Shown piece after piece: positions 1 through 8,510 of a stretch of 64,000 nt of DNA (positions within the stretch are counted from its first letter, which is position 1; each line of letters begins with the position of its first letter). Source of the stretch: Hyphomicrobiales bacterium (GTDB lineage Bacteria; Pseudomonadota; Alphaproteobacteria; Rhizobiales; Beijerinckiaceae). Both the position numbers and the translations under genes were made by a program. Location of the stretch: positions 73,535 to 137,534 of the forward strand of contig UBZM01000021.1 in assembly GCA_900470095.1 (NCBI GenBank), written 5' to 3'. The notes under the pieces are model-generated. The model was given only the letters and a program-made list of their open reading frames with translations, was not told the origin of the DNA and did no database searches.

Positions 1-1
1 G

Positions 2-250
2 CGGTGGCGTGAACAGGGCATGGACCAGGCTTGCATCGGCTGGGCGCGCGCGCTGTTTGAAGCAGCCAGGCCGTATTCAGCCGGAACGGCCTATATCAAC
101 TTCATGCCGGCAGACGAGATGGACCGCGTCCAGGCAGCGTACGGAGGCAGTTACCACCGCCTTGCCGAGTTGAAGCGGCGCTATGACCCGTCGAACCTGT
201 TTCGCATGAACCAGAATGTGAAGCCGACGGCGAGTTCGCAGGCCGCGTGA
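2..250 (+). CDS. FAD-linked oxidase, C-terminal fragment (BBE domain)
   Basis: The frame is open from the left edge, so the gene begins outside the window and only about 82 C-terminal residues are seen. The tail contains YDPSNLFRMNQN, typical of the berberine-bridge (BBE) end of FAD-binding (PCMH-type) oxidoreductases, where the Asn-rich tail closes over the flavin and substrate site. Substrate cannot be told. A strong hairpin follows the stop, so the gene is probably the last of its unit. An ATG at 20 lies inside the conserved domain and is unlikely to be a true start. Confidence 0.8.
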   Translation, partial: RWREQGMDQACIGWARALFEAARPYSAGTAYINFMPADEMDRVQAAYGGSYHRLAELKRRYDPSNLFRMNQNVKPTASSQAA

Positions 251-295
251 ACTCGCTGGCCTGAACTATTCGGGCGAAGGGGATGGCCTGGCCCA

Positions 296-332
296 GGGCG
301 CGGGGATCGACGCGTATCGTGTCCCCGCGCCC
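296..332. terminator. Hairpin between convergent genes
   Basis: GGGCGCGGGGA at 296-306 pairs perfectly with TCCCCGCGCCC at 322-332, giving an 11-bp GC stem with a 15-nt loop. It lies between the ends of the FAD oxidase and the LysR gene and could serve both directions. There is no clear T-run. Confidence 0.55.
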
Positions 333-340
333 TCGCGTCC

Positions 341-1276
341 TTAAGCGCAATGCGGCAGCCTGGAGCGCCGCTGGATCAGGTCGTCCTTGGCGAAGAGCTC
401 GGCCAGCCAGTCGACGAAGACGCGCACCTTGTTGCTGAGGTGACGGTTCGGCGGGTAGACGATGTGCAGCGGCTTGGGTGTCGAGCACCAGTTCGTCAGC
501 AGCGGCACGAGCCGGCCGGCGGCGATATCCTCCTGCACCATGAAGGTTGGCGCCTGAACGATGCCGAGCCCCGCCAGCGCGGCGGCGACGTAACCCGCGC
601 CTTCGTTCAGCGACACCACGAAGCGTCCCCTGATCTCGTGGCTTTCCTTGCCGTCGGCATAGGTGAAGGGAGCTGTGCGGCTGGTCCCGGCATAGCGATA
701 GCCGACGATGAAATGATCGCCCTCGAGGTCGGTGGGATGCCGGGGTTCGCCATGGCGCTGGATATAGGAGGGGGAAGCGCAGGTCACGAGATACATCTCG
801 CCGATGCGCCGGGCGATCAGGCTCTGGTCCGTGAGCTCGCCGGCCCGGACGGCGCAATCGAGATTTTCCGCCAGCAGATCGGCAGGTCGGTCGCTGAGGC
901 CGAGGTCGAGCTGAATGTCGGGATAGCGCGCATGGAATTCAGGCAGGTTCGGGATGATGACCCGCATGGCCAGCGGCGCGCTGACGTCGACGCGCAAACG
1001 CCCGCTCGGCCTGGCCTGTGACGAGGCCATGCTGCCGTCGAGCTCGTCGATTTCGTTTAGGACCCTGAGCGCGCGCTCGTAATAGGCTGCCCCGTCCATC
1101 GTCACCGTCACGCGCCGGGTCGTGCGGTTGAGGAGCTTGGCGTGGAGATGCGACTCAAGCTGCTGGATCTGCTTGGTCACCGTCGGCTTGGGCATGTCGA
1201 GCAGATCGGCGGCACGGGTGAAGGTGCCGGCTTCGACGACGCGGACAAAGGCGCGCATGGCGCTGAGCTGGTCCAT
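341..1276 (-). CDS. LysR-family transcriptional regulator
   Basis: This 311-residue protein has an N-terminal winged HTH (about residues 1-60, MDQLSAMRAFVRVVEAGTFT with TVTKQIQQLE as recognition helix) followed by a LysR substrate-binding domain. The size is normal for the family. I chose the ATG at 1276 because it starts exactly at the conserved HTH; an upstream in-frame start at 1336 would add 20 atypical residues. The gene is divergent from an alpha/beta hydrolase and an RND efflux pair, so it probably controls them, much as MexT-type LysR proteins control RND pumps. The inducer is unknown. Confidence 0.9.
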   Translation of the reverse strand: MDQLSAMRAFVRVVEAGTFTRAADLLDMPKPTVTKQIQQLESHLHAKLLNRTTRRVTVTMDGAAYYERALRVLNEIDELDGSMASSQARPSGRLRVDVSAPLAMRVIIPNLPEFHARYPDIQLDLGLSDRPADLLAENLDCAVRAGELTDQSLIARRIGEMYLVTCASPSYIQRHGEPRHPTDLEGDHFIVGYRYAGTSRTAPFTYADGKESHEIRGRFVVSLNEGAGYVAAALAGLGIVQAPTFMVQEDIAAGRLVPLLTNWCSTPKPLHIVYPPNRHLSNKVRVFVDWLAELFAKDDLIQRRSRLPHCA

Positions 1277-1406
1277 GGCTTTCTCTAGCAGGTCCTTCTT
1301 CGATTGTTTCCATACGGGAATAATGAATGAGCTCAACGGGTATTTATTGCCAAAACACGATGATCTAAATCAGGTTGCATTGCAGCAGAAGCCGCTGGGA
1401 CACGCC

Positions 1407-2240
1407 ATGTCCGCTCAGACCGCCACCCTCGACCGCCCCATCGCCGTGACATGGCGGGATGAGGTGATTGCTGCCAAGCCAGTCCCGCTGGCGGCGCGTG
1501 TCTTCATCCCGGCAGCGCTCAATCGCAGCACAGCGCTGGTCATGCATCTGCACGGCGGCACCTTCAACGAGGGCTCGCTGGCAAGCGGAGAGGCGGTCGC
1601 GACAATCCTGGCTCGCGCCGGTGCCGCTGTCGTTTCGGTCGATTATCCGCTCGCGCCAATGCATCGTTTCCCCGATGTGCTGGAGGCCGTATTTGGTGGC
1701 TTGCTGGCGCTCTACAAGGCGCGCAGCCGCTGGGTCTCGAAGAGCGCCCCATTCTATGTCGCTGGCGAAGAGGCCGGCGGCAATCTGGCCGCGGCTCTCG
1801 CCATGATGGTGCGGGACCGGCAGGGGCCGCCGCTCGCCGGGCAGATCCTGCTCTCGCCAATGCTGGATTCCTGCCTTGGGACCTATTCGCTGCGTGAGGC
1901 CGATGCCGGCCCCGTGGGATGTCGCTGGGCCGATGGCTGGCACGATTATCTGGGTTCGCCGGACAAGGCGGCTCATCCCTATGCGGCGCCACTCAACGCG
2001 TCGCGGCTTGCCGGATTGGCTCCTGCCCTGCTGATCACGGCGGAGGATGATCCGCTGCGTGATGAATGCGCAAGTTATGCCTGCCGGCTGCAGGAAGCGG
2101 GTGTCGCGGTCAGCCGCTACGTGCAGACTGCGCCAAGCCATTGGCCTGGAGCCTATGCCGAGGCTCCCAAGGAGGGGTCCTGCCTCTGTCTGGCATGTGA
2201 CCATGTAACCGAGTTCTTCAAATCCACCGCGCCGTCCTGA
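1407..2240 (+). CDS. Alpha/beta hydrolase of the HSL family, nucleophile Ser replaced
   Basis: This 277-residue alpha/beta hydrolase-3 (hormone-sensitive-lipase-like) protein has the oxyanion-hole HGG at residues 49-51, the DYPLAPMHRFP strand typical of the family, a C-terminal Asp in AEDDPLRDE and a His in PSHWPG. The nucleophile elbow, normally GDSAGG, reads GEEAGG (residues 120-125), so Glu122 sits where the catalytic Ser should be. The protein is therefore probably not a normal esterase. The ATG at 1407 is used; an in-frame ATG at 1323 is possible. It precedes the RND adaptor by about 50 bp and may be co-transcribed with it. Confidence 0.8.
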   Translation: MSAQTATLDRPIAVTWRDEVIAAKPVPLAARVFIPAALNRSTALVMHLHGGTFNEGSLASGEAVATILARAGAAVVSVDYPLAPMHRFPDVLEAVFGGLLALYKARSRWVSKSAPFYVAGEEAGGNLAAALAMMVRDRQGPPLAGQILLSPMLDSCLGTYSLREADAGPVGCRWADGWHDYLGSPDKAAHPYAAPLNASRLAGLAPALLITAEDDPLRDECASYACRLQEAGVAVSRYVQTAPSHWPGAYAEAPKEGSCLCLACDHVTEFFKSTAPS

Positions 2241-2292
2241 TCCAGGCCAGCGCCACCCACTGATCCTCTCTTCTCTCGCAAGGAATGAACCC

Positions 2293-3519
2293 ATGATTCA
2301 GGGAACGATCCGTCATGGCCTGCTGGGCGGAAGCCTGGCCGCCACCATCTCACTTGCCGCCGTCCTGCTCGTGATGAACGGCTCCGACAAGGCCCAGAGC
2401 GACACCGCTCCGGCGGCCGCGCAGGCGACCCCGGTTTCGGTCGCGCTCGTCGAGCAACGTGAGCTGACCAACTGGGCCGAGTTCTCCGGTCGCCTGGAGG
2501 CGATCGAGCGCGTCGATGTGCGTTCGCGCGTCGCCGGTGTGGTCGAGGCCGTGCACTTCAAGCAGGGCAACCTCGTCAGGCAGGGCGACCTGCTGATCAG
2601 CATCGACCAGGCGCCCTATCTCGCCGAGTTCGAGCGCGCCCAGGCCCAGGTCCTGGCTGCCGAAGCCCGGGTGGCGCTTGCCGCCAACGAGCATGAGCGC
2701 GGCCAGAAGCTGATGACGACGCAGAACGTCTCGCAGCGCGATCTCGATGCGCGTCTGAATGCACTCCGTGAAGCGCAGGCCAATCACCGCGCCGCCCAGG
2801 CAGCCCTGCAGACCGCGCGGCTGAACCTCGACTACACCCAGATCAGGGCGCCGATCAGCGGCCGGATCGGGCGGCTCGAGGTGACCGTCGGCAACCTCGT
2901 CGCGGCCGGGGCAGGGGCTTCGCTGATGACGACGCTGGTCTCGGTCGATCCGATCTATGCCAGCTTCAATGCGGACGAGAACACGGTGCTGAGGGCGCTT
3001 GGCTCGCTGCCGGCCTCGGATGGCCCGCGTGCGCTGGAGCGCATCCCGGTCCAGATGGGCACGGCGACCCAGGACGGCACTCCGATCACCGGTCGGCTGC
3101 AATTCGTCGACAACAGCGTCGATGTCGGCAGCGGCACCGTTCGGGTGCGGGCGATCTTCGACAATCCCGATGGCACGCTGATGCCGGGCCAGTTCGTGCG
3201 CCTGCGCATGGGTCAGGCCCGGACCGAGCCTGCGCTGGTGATCAATGAGCGCGCGATCGGCACCGACCAGAACAAGAAGTTCGTCTTCGTCGTCGGCGAC
3301 GATCTCAAGGCGAGCTGGCGCGAGGTGACGCTCGGCTCAGCCAATGAAGGGCTGCGCATCGTCACAGCCGGGCTCAAGCCCGGCGAAAGGATCGTCGTCA
3401 ACGGCCTGCAGCGCATTCGTCCGGGCGCAGCTGTGGCTCCCGAGCAGGTGCCGATGGCCGAGAAGTCAGAGCTGCGCCGGGTGGCCGGTGCAGGACCCAC
3501 GGAAATCGCCCAGCGCTGA
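2293..3519 (+). CDS. RND efflux periplasmic adaptor subunit (MexE/AcrA type)
   Basis: This 408-residue membrane-fusion protein bridges an inner-membrane RND pump and an outer-membrane channel. It has an N-terminal hydrophobic anchor (about residues 9-28) without a lipobox Cys, then split lipoyl halves (SRVAGVVEAVHFKQGNLVRQ and RAPISGRIGRLEVTVGN) around an alpha-helical hairpin (about 105-175), then beta-barrel and membrane-proximal domains. The length is typical. It lies 87 bp before the pump gene, and no outer-membrane factor gene is seen nearby, so a channel must come from elsewhere. The substrate is not predictable. Confidence 0.93.
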   Translation: MIQGTIRHGLLGGSLAATISLAAVLLVMNGSDKAQSDTAPAAAQATPVSVALVEQRELTNWAEFSGRLEAIERVDVRSRVAGVVEAVHFKQGNLVRQGDLLISIDQAPYLAEFERAQAQVLAAEARVALAANEHERGQKLMTTQNVSQRDLDARLNALREAQANHRAAQAALQTARLNLDYTQIRAPISGRIGRLEVTVGNLVAAGAGASLMTTLVSVDPIYASFNADENTVLRALGSLPASDGPRALERIPVQMGTATQDGTPITGRLQFVDNSVDVGSGTVRVRAIFDNPDGTLMPGQFVRLRMGQARTEPALVINERAIGTDQNKKFVFVVGDDLKASWREVTLGSANEGLRIVTAGLKPGERIVVNGLQRIRPGAAVAPEQVPMAEKSELRRVAGAGPTEIAQR

Positions 3520-3606
3520 GCTGGGACGCCTATCAGAACTCGGGTGCTGACGACGTTGCGTGATGGCGCCCGTCGTCAGGCTCGAGGCGCCCGAAGGGGG
3601 CATCTC

Positions 3607-6600
3607 ATGAATCTCTCCAAGTTCTTCATCGACCGCCCGATCTTCGCGGGCGTGCTGTCGGTTCTCATCCTGGTCGCTGGCCTGCTCTCGCTGCGTGTGC
3701 TGCCGATCTCGGAATATCCCGAAGTCGTGCCGCCGACCGTGGTGGTGCGCGCGCAGTATCCGGGCGCCAATCCTCGTGTCATCGCCGAAACTGTGGCCAC
3801 GCCGATCGAGGAGCAGATCAACGGCGTCGAGGGCATGCTCTATATGTCCAGCCAGGCGACGACCGATGGCGTGATGACGCTGAACGTCACCTTCAAGCTC
3901 GGCACCGATCCCGACAAGGCACAGCAGCTCGTGCAGAACCGCGTCTCACAGGCGGAACCCCGCTTGCCGGAAGAGGTGCGGCGCCTCGGCGTCACCACGA
4001 TCAAGAGCTCGCCGGACCTGACGATGGTGGTGCACATCACCTCGCCGAACGATCGCTACGATATGACCTATCTGCGCAACTATGCAGTCCTGAACGTCAA
4101 GGACAGGCTGGCGCGCATCGACGGCGTCGGCCAGGTCCAGCTTTTCGGCTCGGGCGACTATTCGTTGCGCGTCTGGCTTGATCCGCAGAAGGTCTCCGAG
4201 CACGGGCTCTCGCCCAGCGATGTCGTGCGCGAGATCCGCGCGCAGAATGTCCAGGCAGCAGCAGGCGTCATCGGCGCCTCGCCGAACGCCCCGGGGCTCG
4301 ATCTCCAGCTCTCGGTCAATGCCCAGGGCCGCCTTCAGAATGAGGAGGAGTTCGGCGAGATCATCATCCGCACCAGCTCGACCGGGGCTGTGACGCGGCT
4401 GAAGGATGTCGCGCGCATCGAACTCGGCGCGGCCGACTATGCCCTGCGCTCGCTGCTCGACAACAAGTCGGCGGTCGCGGTGCCGATTTTCCAGGCGCCG
4501 GGCTCGAATGCCATCGCCATCGCCGACAACGTCCAGGCGGTGATGCGCGAGATCAAGCAGAACATGCCGGAAGGCGTGGACTACGCGATCGTCTACGACA
4601 CGACCCAGTTCGTGCGCGCCTCGATCAAGGCCGTCATCACCACCCTGCTCGAGGCCATCGCGCTGGTCGTGCTCGTCGTCATCGTCTTCCTGCAGACCTG
4701 GCGGGCCTCGATCATCCCGCTGGTCGCCGTGCCGGTCTCGGTCATCGGCACCTTCGCCGTGATGTACCTCTTCGGCTTCTCCATCAACGCGCTCAGCCTG
4801 TTCGGCCTCGTGCTCGCCATCGGCATCGTCGTCGACGACGCCATCGTCGTGGTCGAGAATGTCGAGCGCAATATCGAGCAGGGGCTGGAGCCGCGCCAGG
4901 CGACCTACAAGGCGATGCGCGAGGTCTCCGGCCCCATCATCGCGATTGCGTTGGTGTTGGTCGCGGTCTTCGTGCCGCTTGCCTTCATCAGTGGCTTGAC
5001 CGGCCAGTTCTATCGCCAGTTCGCGCTGACCATCGCGATCTCGACGGTGATCTCGGCGATCAACTCACTGACGTTGTCGCCGGCGCTGGCAGCCCTGCTG
5101 CTGCGTTCGCACCACGCCCCGAAGGACGCGCTGACCCGCATCATGGACAAGCTGTTCGGCTGGTTCTTCCGCGGATTCAATCGCTTCTTCAATCGCAGCT
5201 CGCAGGCCTATGGCGGTGGCGTGCGCCGCATCCTGACCCGCAAGACGGCGATGATGGCGGTCTACCTCGTGCTCGTCGGGCTGACGGTCGTGCTGTTCCG
5301 CACCGTCCCGGGAGGCTTCGTGCCCGGCCAGGACAAGCAGTATCTCGTCGGCTTCGCGCAGCTGCCCGATGCCGCCACGCTCGATCGCACCGAGGACGTC
5401 ATCCGCAAGATGGGCGAGATCGCCCTGAAGCATCCCGGCGTCCAGAGTGCGGTGTCCTTTCCCGGCCTCTCGATCAACGGCTTCACCAACTCGTCGAATG
5501 CCGGCATCGTCTTCGTGACGCTGAAGCCCTTCGAGCAGCGCAAGGATCCCTCGCTCAATGGCGCCGCGATCGCCATGCAGCTCAACAAGGAGTTCGCCGG
5601 CATCAAGGAGGCGTTCATCGCGATGTTCCCGCCGCCGCCTGTGCAGGGGCTCGGTACGATCGGAGGCTTCAAGCTGCAGATCGAGGACCGTGCCGGCCTT
5701 GGCTACAAGGCGCTCGATGAAGCAACCAAGGCCTTCATGGCCAAGGCCGCGACGGCGCCCGAGCTCGCTGGCATGTTCTCGAGCTTCCAGGTGAATGTTC
5801 CGCAGCTCTATGCCGATATCGATCGCACCAAGGCCCGCCAGCTCGGCGTGCCGGTGACCGATGTCTTTGAGACGCTGCAGATCTATCTCGGCTCGTCCTA
5901 TGTCAACGATTTCAACAAGTTCGGGCGCACCTACACCGTTCGCGTCCAGGCTGATGCGCCCTTCCGGGCCTATCAGGAGGATATCGGCAAGCTCCGGGTG
6001 CGCTCGACCTCGGGCGAAATGGTTCCGCTCAGCGCCGTGCTGAACGTGCGTGCCGATGCCGGGCCGGAACGGGCGATGCGCTACAACGGCTTCCTGGCCG
6101 CCGACATCAATGCCGGTCCGGCGCCAGGCTTCTCGTCGGGGCAGGCCCAGGCGGCGGCGGAGCGCATTGCCAACGAGACGCTGCCGAAGGGCTTTGCGTT
6201 CGAGTGGACGGACCTGACCTATCAGGAGATCCTGGCGGGCAACTCTTCGCTGATCGTCTTCCCGATCGCGATCCTGCTCGTCTTCCTGGTGCTTGCCGCC
6301 CAGTACGAGAGCCTGACACTGCCGATCGCGATCATCCTGATCATCCCGATGGGTCTGCTTGCCGCTATGGCCGGCGTCTGGTGGAGCGGTGGCGACAACA
6401 ACGTCTTCACCCAGATCGGTCTCGTCGTGCTGGTCGGGCTATCTGCGAAGAACGCGATCCTGATCGTCGAGTTCGCCCGCGAACTGGAATTCGAGGGCAA
6501 GACGCCGGTCGAGGCCGCGATTGAAGCCAGCCGTCTGCGCCTGCGTCCGATCCTGATGACCTCGCTCGCCTTCATCATGGGCGTGGTGCCGTTGGTGATC

Positions 6601-6783
6601 TCGACCGGTGCCGGCGCCGAGATGCGTCAGGCGATGGGCATCGCGGTCTTCGCCGGCATGATCGGCGTCACCGCCTTCGGCATCTTCCTGACCCCGGTCT
6701 TCTATGTGCTGATGCGGGCCCTGACCGGGAACAAGCCGCTGAAGCATGTCGAGGCGAAAGTGGAGTTGGCCGAAGCCGCCTGA
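3607..6783 (+). CDS. RND multidrug efflux permease (HAE-1/MexF type)
   Basis: This 1058-residue hydrophobe/amphiphile efflux RND permease is an inner-membrane proton antiporter. It starts with MNLSKFFIDRPIFAGVLS, typical of MexF-like pumps, and has 12 predicted membrane spans with two large periplasmic loops. The proton-relay pair is visible in TM4 (GIVVDDAIVVVENVE) and the partner Lys in TM10 (GLSAKNAILIVEFA). The ATG at 3607 is preceded by AGGGGG and matches the family start; the open frame further upstream lacks homology. It forms a unit with the adaptor gene and is followed by a hairpin shared with the convergent reductase gene. Confidence 0.95.
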   Translation: MNLSKFFIDRPIFAGVLSVLILVAGLLSLRVLPISEYPEVVPPTVVVRAQYPGANPRVIAETVATPIEEQINGVEGMLYMSSQATTDGVMTLNVTFKLGTDPDKAQQLVQNRVSQAEPRLPEEVRRLGVTTIKSSPDLTMVVHITSPNDRYDMTYLRNYAVLNVKDRLARIDGVGQVQLFGSGDYSLRVWLDPQKVSEHGLSPSDVVREIRAQNVQAAAGVIGASPNAPGLDLQLSVNAQGRLQNEEEFGEIIIRTSSTGAVTRLKDVARIELGAADYALRSLLDNKSAVAVPIFQAPGSNAIAIADNVQAVMREIKQNMPEGVDYAIVYDTTQFVRASIKAVITTLLEAIALVVLVVIVFLQTWRASIIPLVAVPVSVIGTFAVMYLFGFSINALSLFGLVLAIGIVVDDAIVVVENVERNIEQGLEPRQATYKAMREVSGPIIAIALVLVAVFVPLAFISGLTGQFYRQFALTIAISTVISAINSLTLSPALAALLLRSHHAPKDALTRIMDKLFGWFFRGFNRFFNRSSQAYGGGVRRILTRKTAMMAVYLVLVGLTVVLFRTVPGGFVPGQDKQYLVGFAQLPDAATLDRTEDVIRKMGEIALKHPGVQSAVSFPGLSINGFTNSSNAGIVFVTLKPFEQRKDPSLNGAAIAMQLNKEFAGIKEAFIAMFPPPPVQGLGTIGGFKLQIEDRAGLGYKALDEATKAFMAKAATAPELAGMFSSFQVNVPQLYADIDRTKARQLGVPVTDVFETLQIYLGSSYVNDFNKFGRTYTVRVQADAPFRAYQEDIGKLRVRSTSGEMVPLSAVLNVRADAGPERAMRYNGFLAADINAGPAPGFSSGQAQAAAERIANETLPKGFAFEWTDLTYQEILAGNSSLIVFPIAILLVFLVLAAQYESLTLPIAIILIIPMGLLAAMAGVWWSGGDNNVFTQIGLVVLVGLSAKNAILIVEFARELEFEGKTPVEAAIEASRLRLRPILMTSLAFIMGVVPLVISTGAGAEMRQAMGIAVFAGMIGVTAFGIFLTPVFYVLMRALTGNKPLKHVEAKVELAEAA

Positions 6784-6792
6784 CCGAGCCCA

Positions 6793-6812
6793 GGCTGCCC
6801 TCGGGGGCAGCC
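6793..6812. terminator. Hairpin between convergent genes
   Basis: GGCTGCCC (6793-6800) pairs with GGGCAGCC (6805-6812) around a 4-nt loop, in the gap between the RND pump and the convergent reductase gene. It probably acts as a two-way terminator. Confidence 0.55.
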
Positions 6813-6821
6813 CTGACGGGT

Positions 6822-8510
6822 TCAACCAGCCAGAACGCGCGGGACGCTGTCCGGCGCGTTCTGTTGTGAGGTTCCGGCACTTTCAGCCGCAGGCTGGAGC
6901 CAGCCGCAATAGTGCACGACCAGTCCGATCAGCGGCAATGCGATCGGGACATCGAAATGGAAGCGGCCATCCTCCTCCCATTCGCGCGCCAGCGAGCGAG
7001 GCGCCAGGGCAAGTGGCAGGGGGACGGGGCCCAGCCACCAACGCTTCAGGTGCATCGCGAGCCCCTTGTCGTCAGCGACGAGATCGAAGCCGAAACGCAG
7101 CGGGCCAAATCGTTCCACGAGCCGTTGGGCCTGTTGCGACAACTGGCTGCTGAAACGGCGGCCGGAGAAGTCGCGAATCCAGGTTTCGACGCCGCCCCTT
7201 TCTGAGAAGGCGACGTGTAACTCATGATCCCCTTCGGGCGGAAAGCCGAAAAAAGCTGCGATTGCGCGTGCGACCGGGTTGCGCCCGCGCGTCACCTTGG
7301 CCCGTCCGTAGACGCCGCCATCGCGAAGGACAGTATGGATCGCCCGGACCGCTGCAGGCAGAGACGCAAGGGCGGGCCCAAGAACCCGGGAATAGAGCGG
7401 GGGCGGCTGCGGCAGCTCTGCCGTTTCGTGCCGGATCGCCAGTTGTGCGAAGGCCGGCTCGAACTCCGACAGTGACAGCATCTCGCCGGCATCGCGGGCC
7501 CCGGCTGGGACGTCACGGCTGGCGAGCCTGTCGACGAGGATTGCGGCCGCCAGGCCGGGAATCTCCGGACCGTCGCCCTCGCTCGCGATCAAGGTCCATT
7601 GCCGCTCGACGGCCCGGCCGCCAGCGTGCCCGAACAGTCGAACCATCATGCCGGACCGGTCACTGCCCCATGACGACGTCAGTCGTTGCGCGTGAAGCGC
7701 CAGCGGGGCGAAACGGATAAGGTTCGGGACCCATCCCCAGCGAACGGGCCAGCTTGCCAGCCAAAGCGCACGGTTCTGCCACCAGAGCTCGGTGCCGGCT
7801 CGAAAGCTGACGAAGGGCTTTCCCGGAAGGCGATCGGGCAGGAGAGTGAGATCCGGCACATCTGCGAGGCCCACGAGGCGGCCTGCAAGAGGTGGCTGGC
7901 CGGCGATCGTGAAGTCCTGGCTCCTGATGTCCTGCCAGCCGAAGCCGTTCGTCCAGCGCCCTGCGCGCCAGAGCGGGATCGGCTTGCCGATATAGGAGAA
8001 GATCGCCTTCGTGACCGAATAACCCGCCGTCGCGCGGTTCGAAGCGCTGATCGCAATCTCGACCGCGCTGACATGGGTCATACCCTCGGCCAGGTCGCGC
8101 GCCGCGGCGCCGGACAAGGCAGGCACGCTGGAGGCGCCGGAGACGACGACCACTCCTGCAGCCCGTGCCTCGTCAGCGAGTGTCCCGATGCCGGTGACGA
8201 AGTCGCGCGCATCGGCGATATCGAGATAGTGGCATCTGGCGGCGATACAGGCGCGAGCAACCGCGTAGCCCAGGCCTTGGAAGGGGCCGGCAGCGTCGAT
8301 CAGGACAGCAGGGCAGTGCTCGGCGAGCGCCAGAGCGATATCGCGGTCCCGGTCCAGGCGAAGCGGTGTGAGGCGCTGCCTGCCAGCGCAGAAGCGTTCC
8401 GCCTTCTCCCGGCTGCGCCCGGCGACCAGGACTTCGTGCCCCGCATCGGCCAGCCGCCGGGCGATGCGGGCACCGAAGCCGCCATAGCCGCCGAGCAGCA
8501 GAACCTTCAC
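6822..8510 (-). CDS. Saccharopine-dehydrogenase-like NAD(P) reductase with DUF4166 tail
   Basis: This 562-residue protein has an N-terminal Rossmann fold (MKVLLLGGYGGFGARIARRL, about residues 1-130) of the saccharopine dehydrogenase type and a C-terminal region (about 380-560) resembling DUF4166. It starts with GTG at 8510. GTGA overlaps the TGA stop of the upstream flavoprotein-DCC gene by four bases, so the two are translationally coupled. Members of this family are membrane-associated oxidoreductases of unsettled role; lysine metabolism is unlikely. The partner flavin enzyme suggests a two-step redox modification, which is inference. Confidence 0.8.
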   Translation of the reverse strand: MKVLLLGGYGGFGARIARRLADAGHEVLVAGRSREKAERFCAGRQRLTPLRLDRDRDIALALAEHCPAVLIDAAGPFQGLGYAVARACIAARCHYLDIADARDFVTGIGTLADEARAAGVVVVSGASSVPALSGAAARDLAEGMTHVSAVEIAISASNRATAGYSVTKAIFSYIGKPIPLWRAGRWTNGFGWQDIRSQDFTIAGQPPLAGRLVGLADVPDLTLLPDRLPGKPFVSFRAGTELWWQNRALWLASWPVRWGWVPNLIRFAPLALHAQRLTSSWGSDRSGMMVRLFGHAGGRAVERQWTLIASEGDGPEIPGLAAAILVDRLASRDVPAGARDAGEMLSLSEFEPAFAQLAIRHETAELPQPPPLYSRVLGPALASLPAAVRAIHTVLRDGGVYGRAKVTRGRNPVARAIAAFFGFPPEGDHELHVAFSERGGVETWIRDFSGRRFSSQLSQQAQRLVERFGPLRFGFDLVADDKGLAMHLKRWWLGPVPLPLALAPRSLAREWEEDGRFHFDVPIALPLIGLVVHYCGWLQPAAESAGTSQQNAPDSVPRVLAG

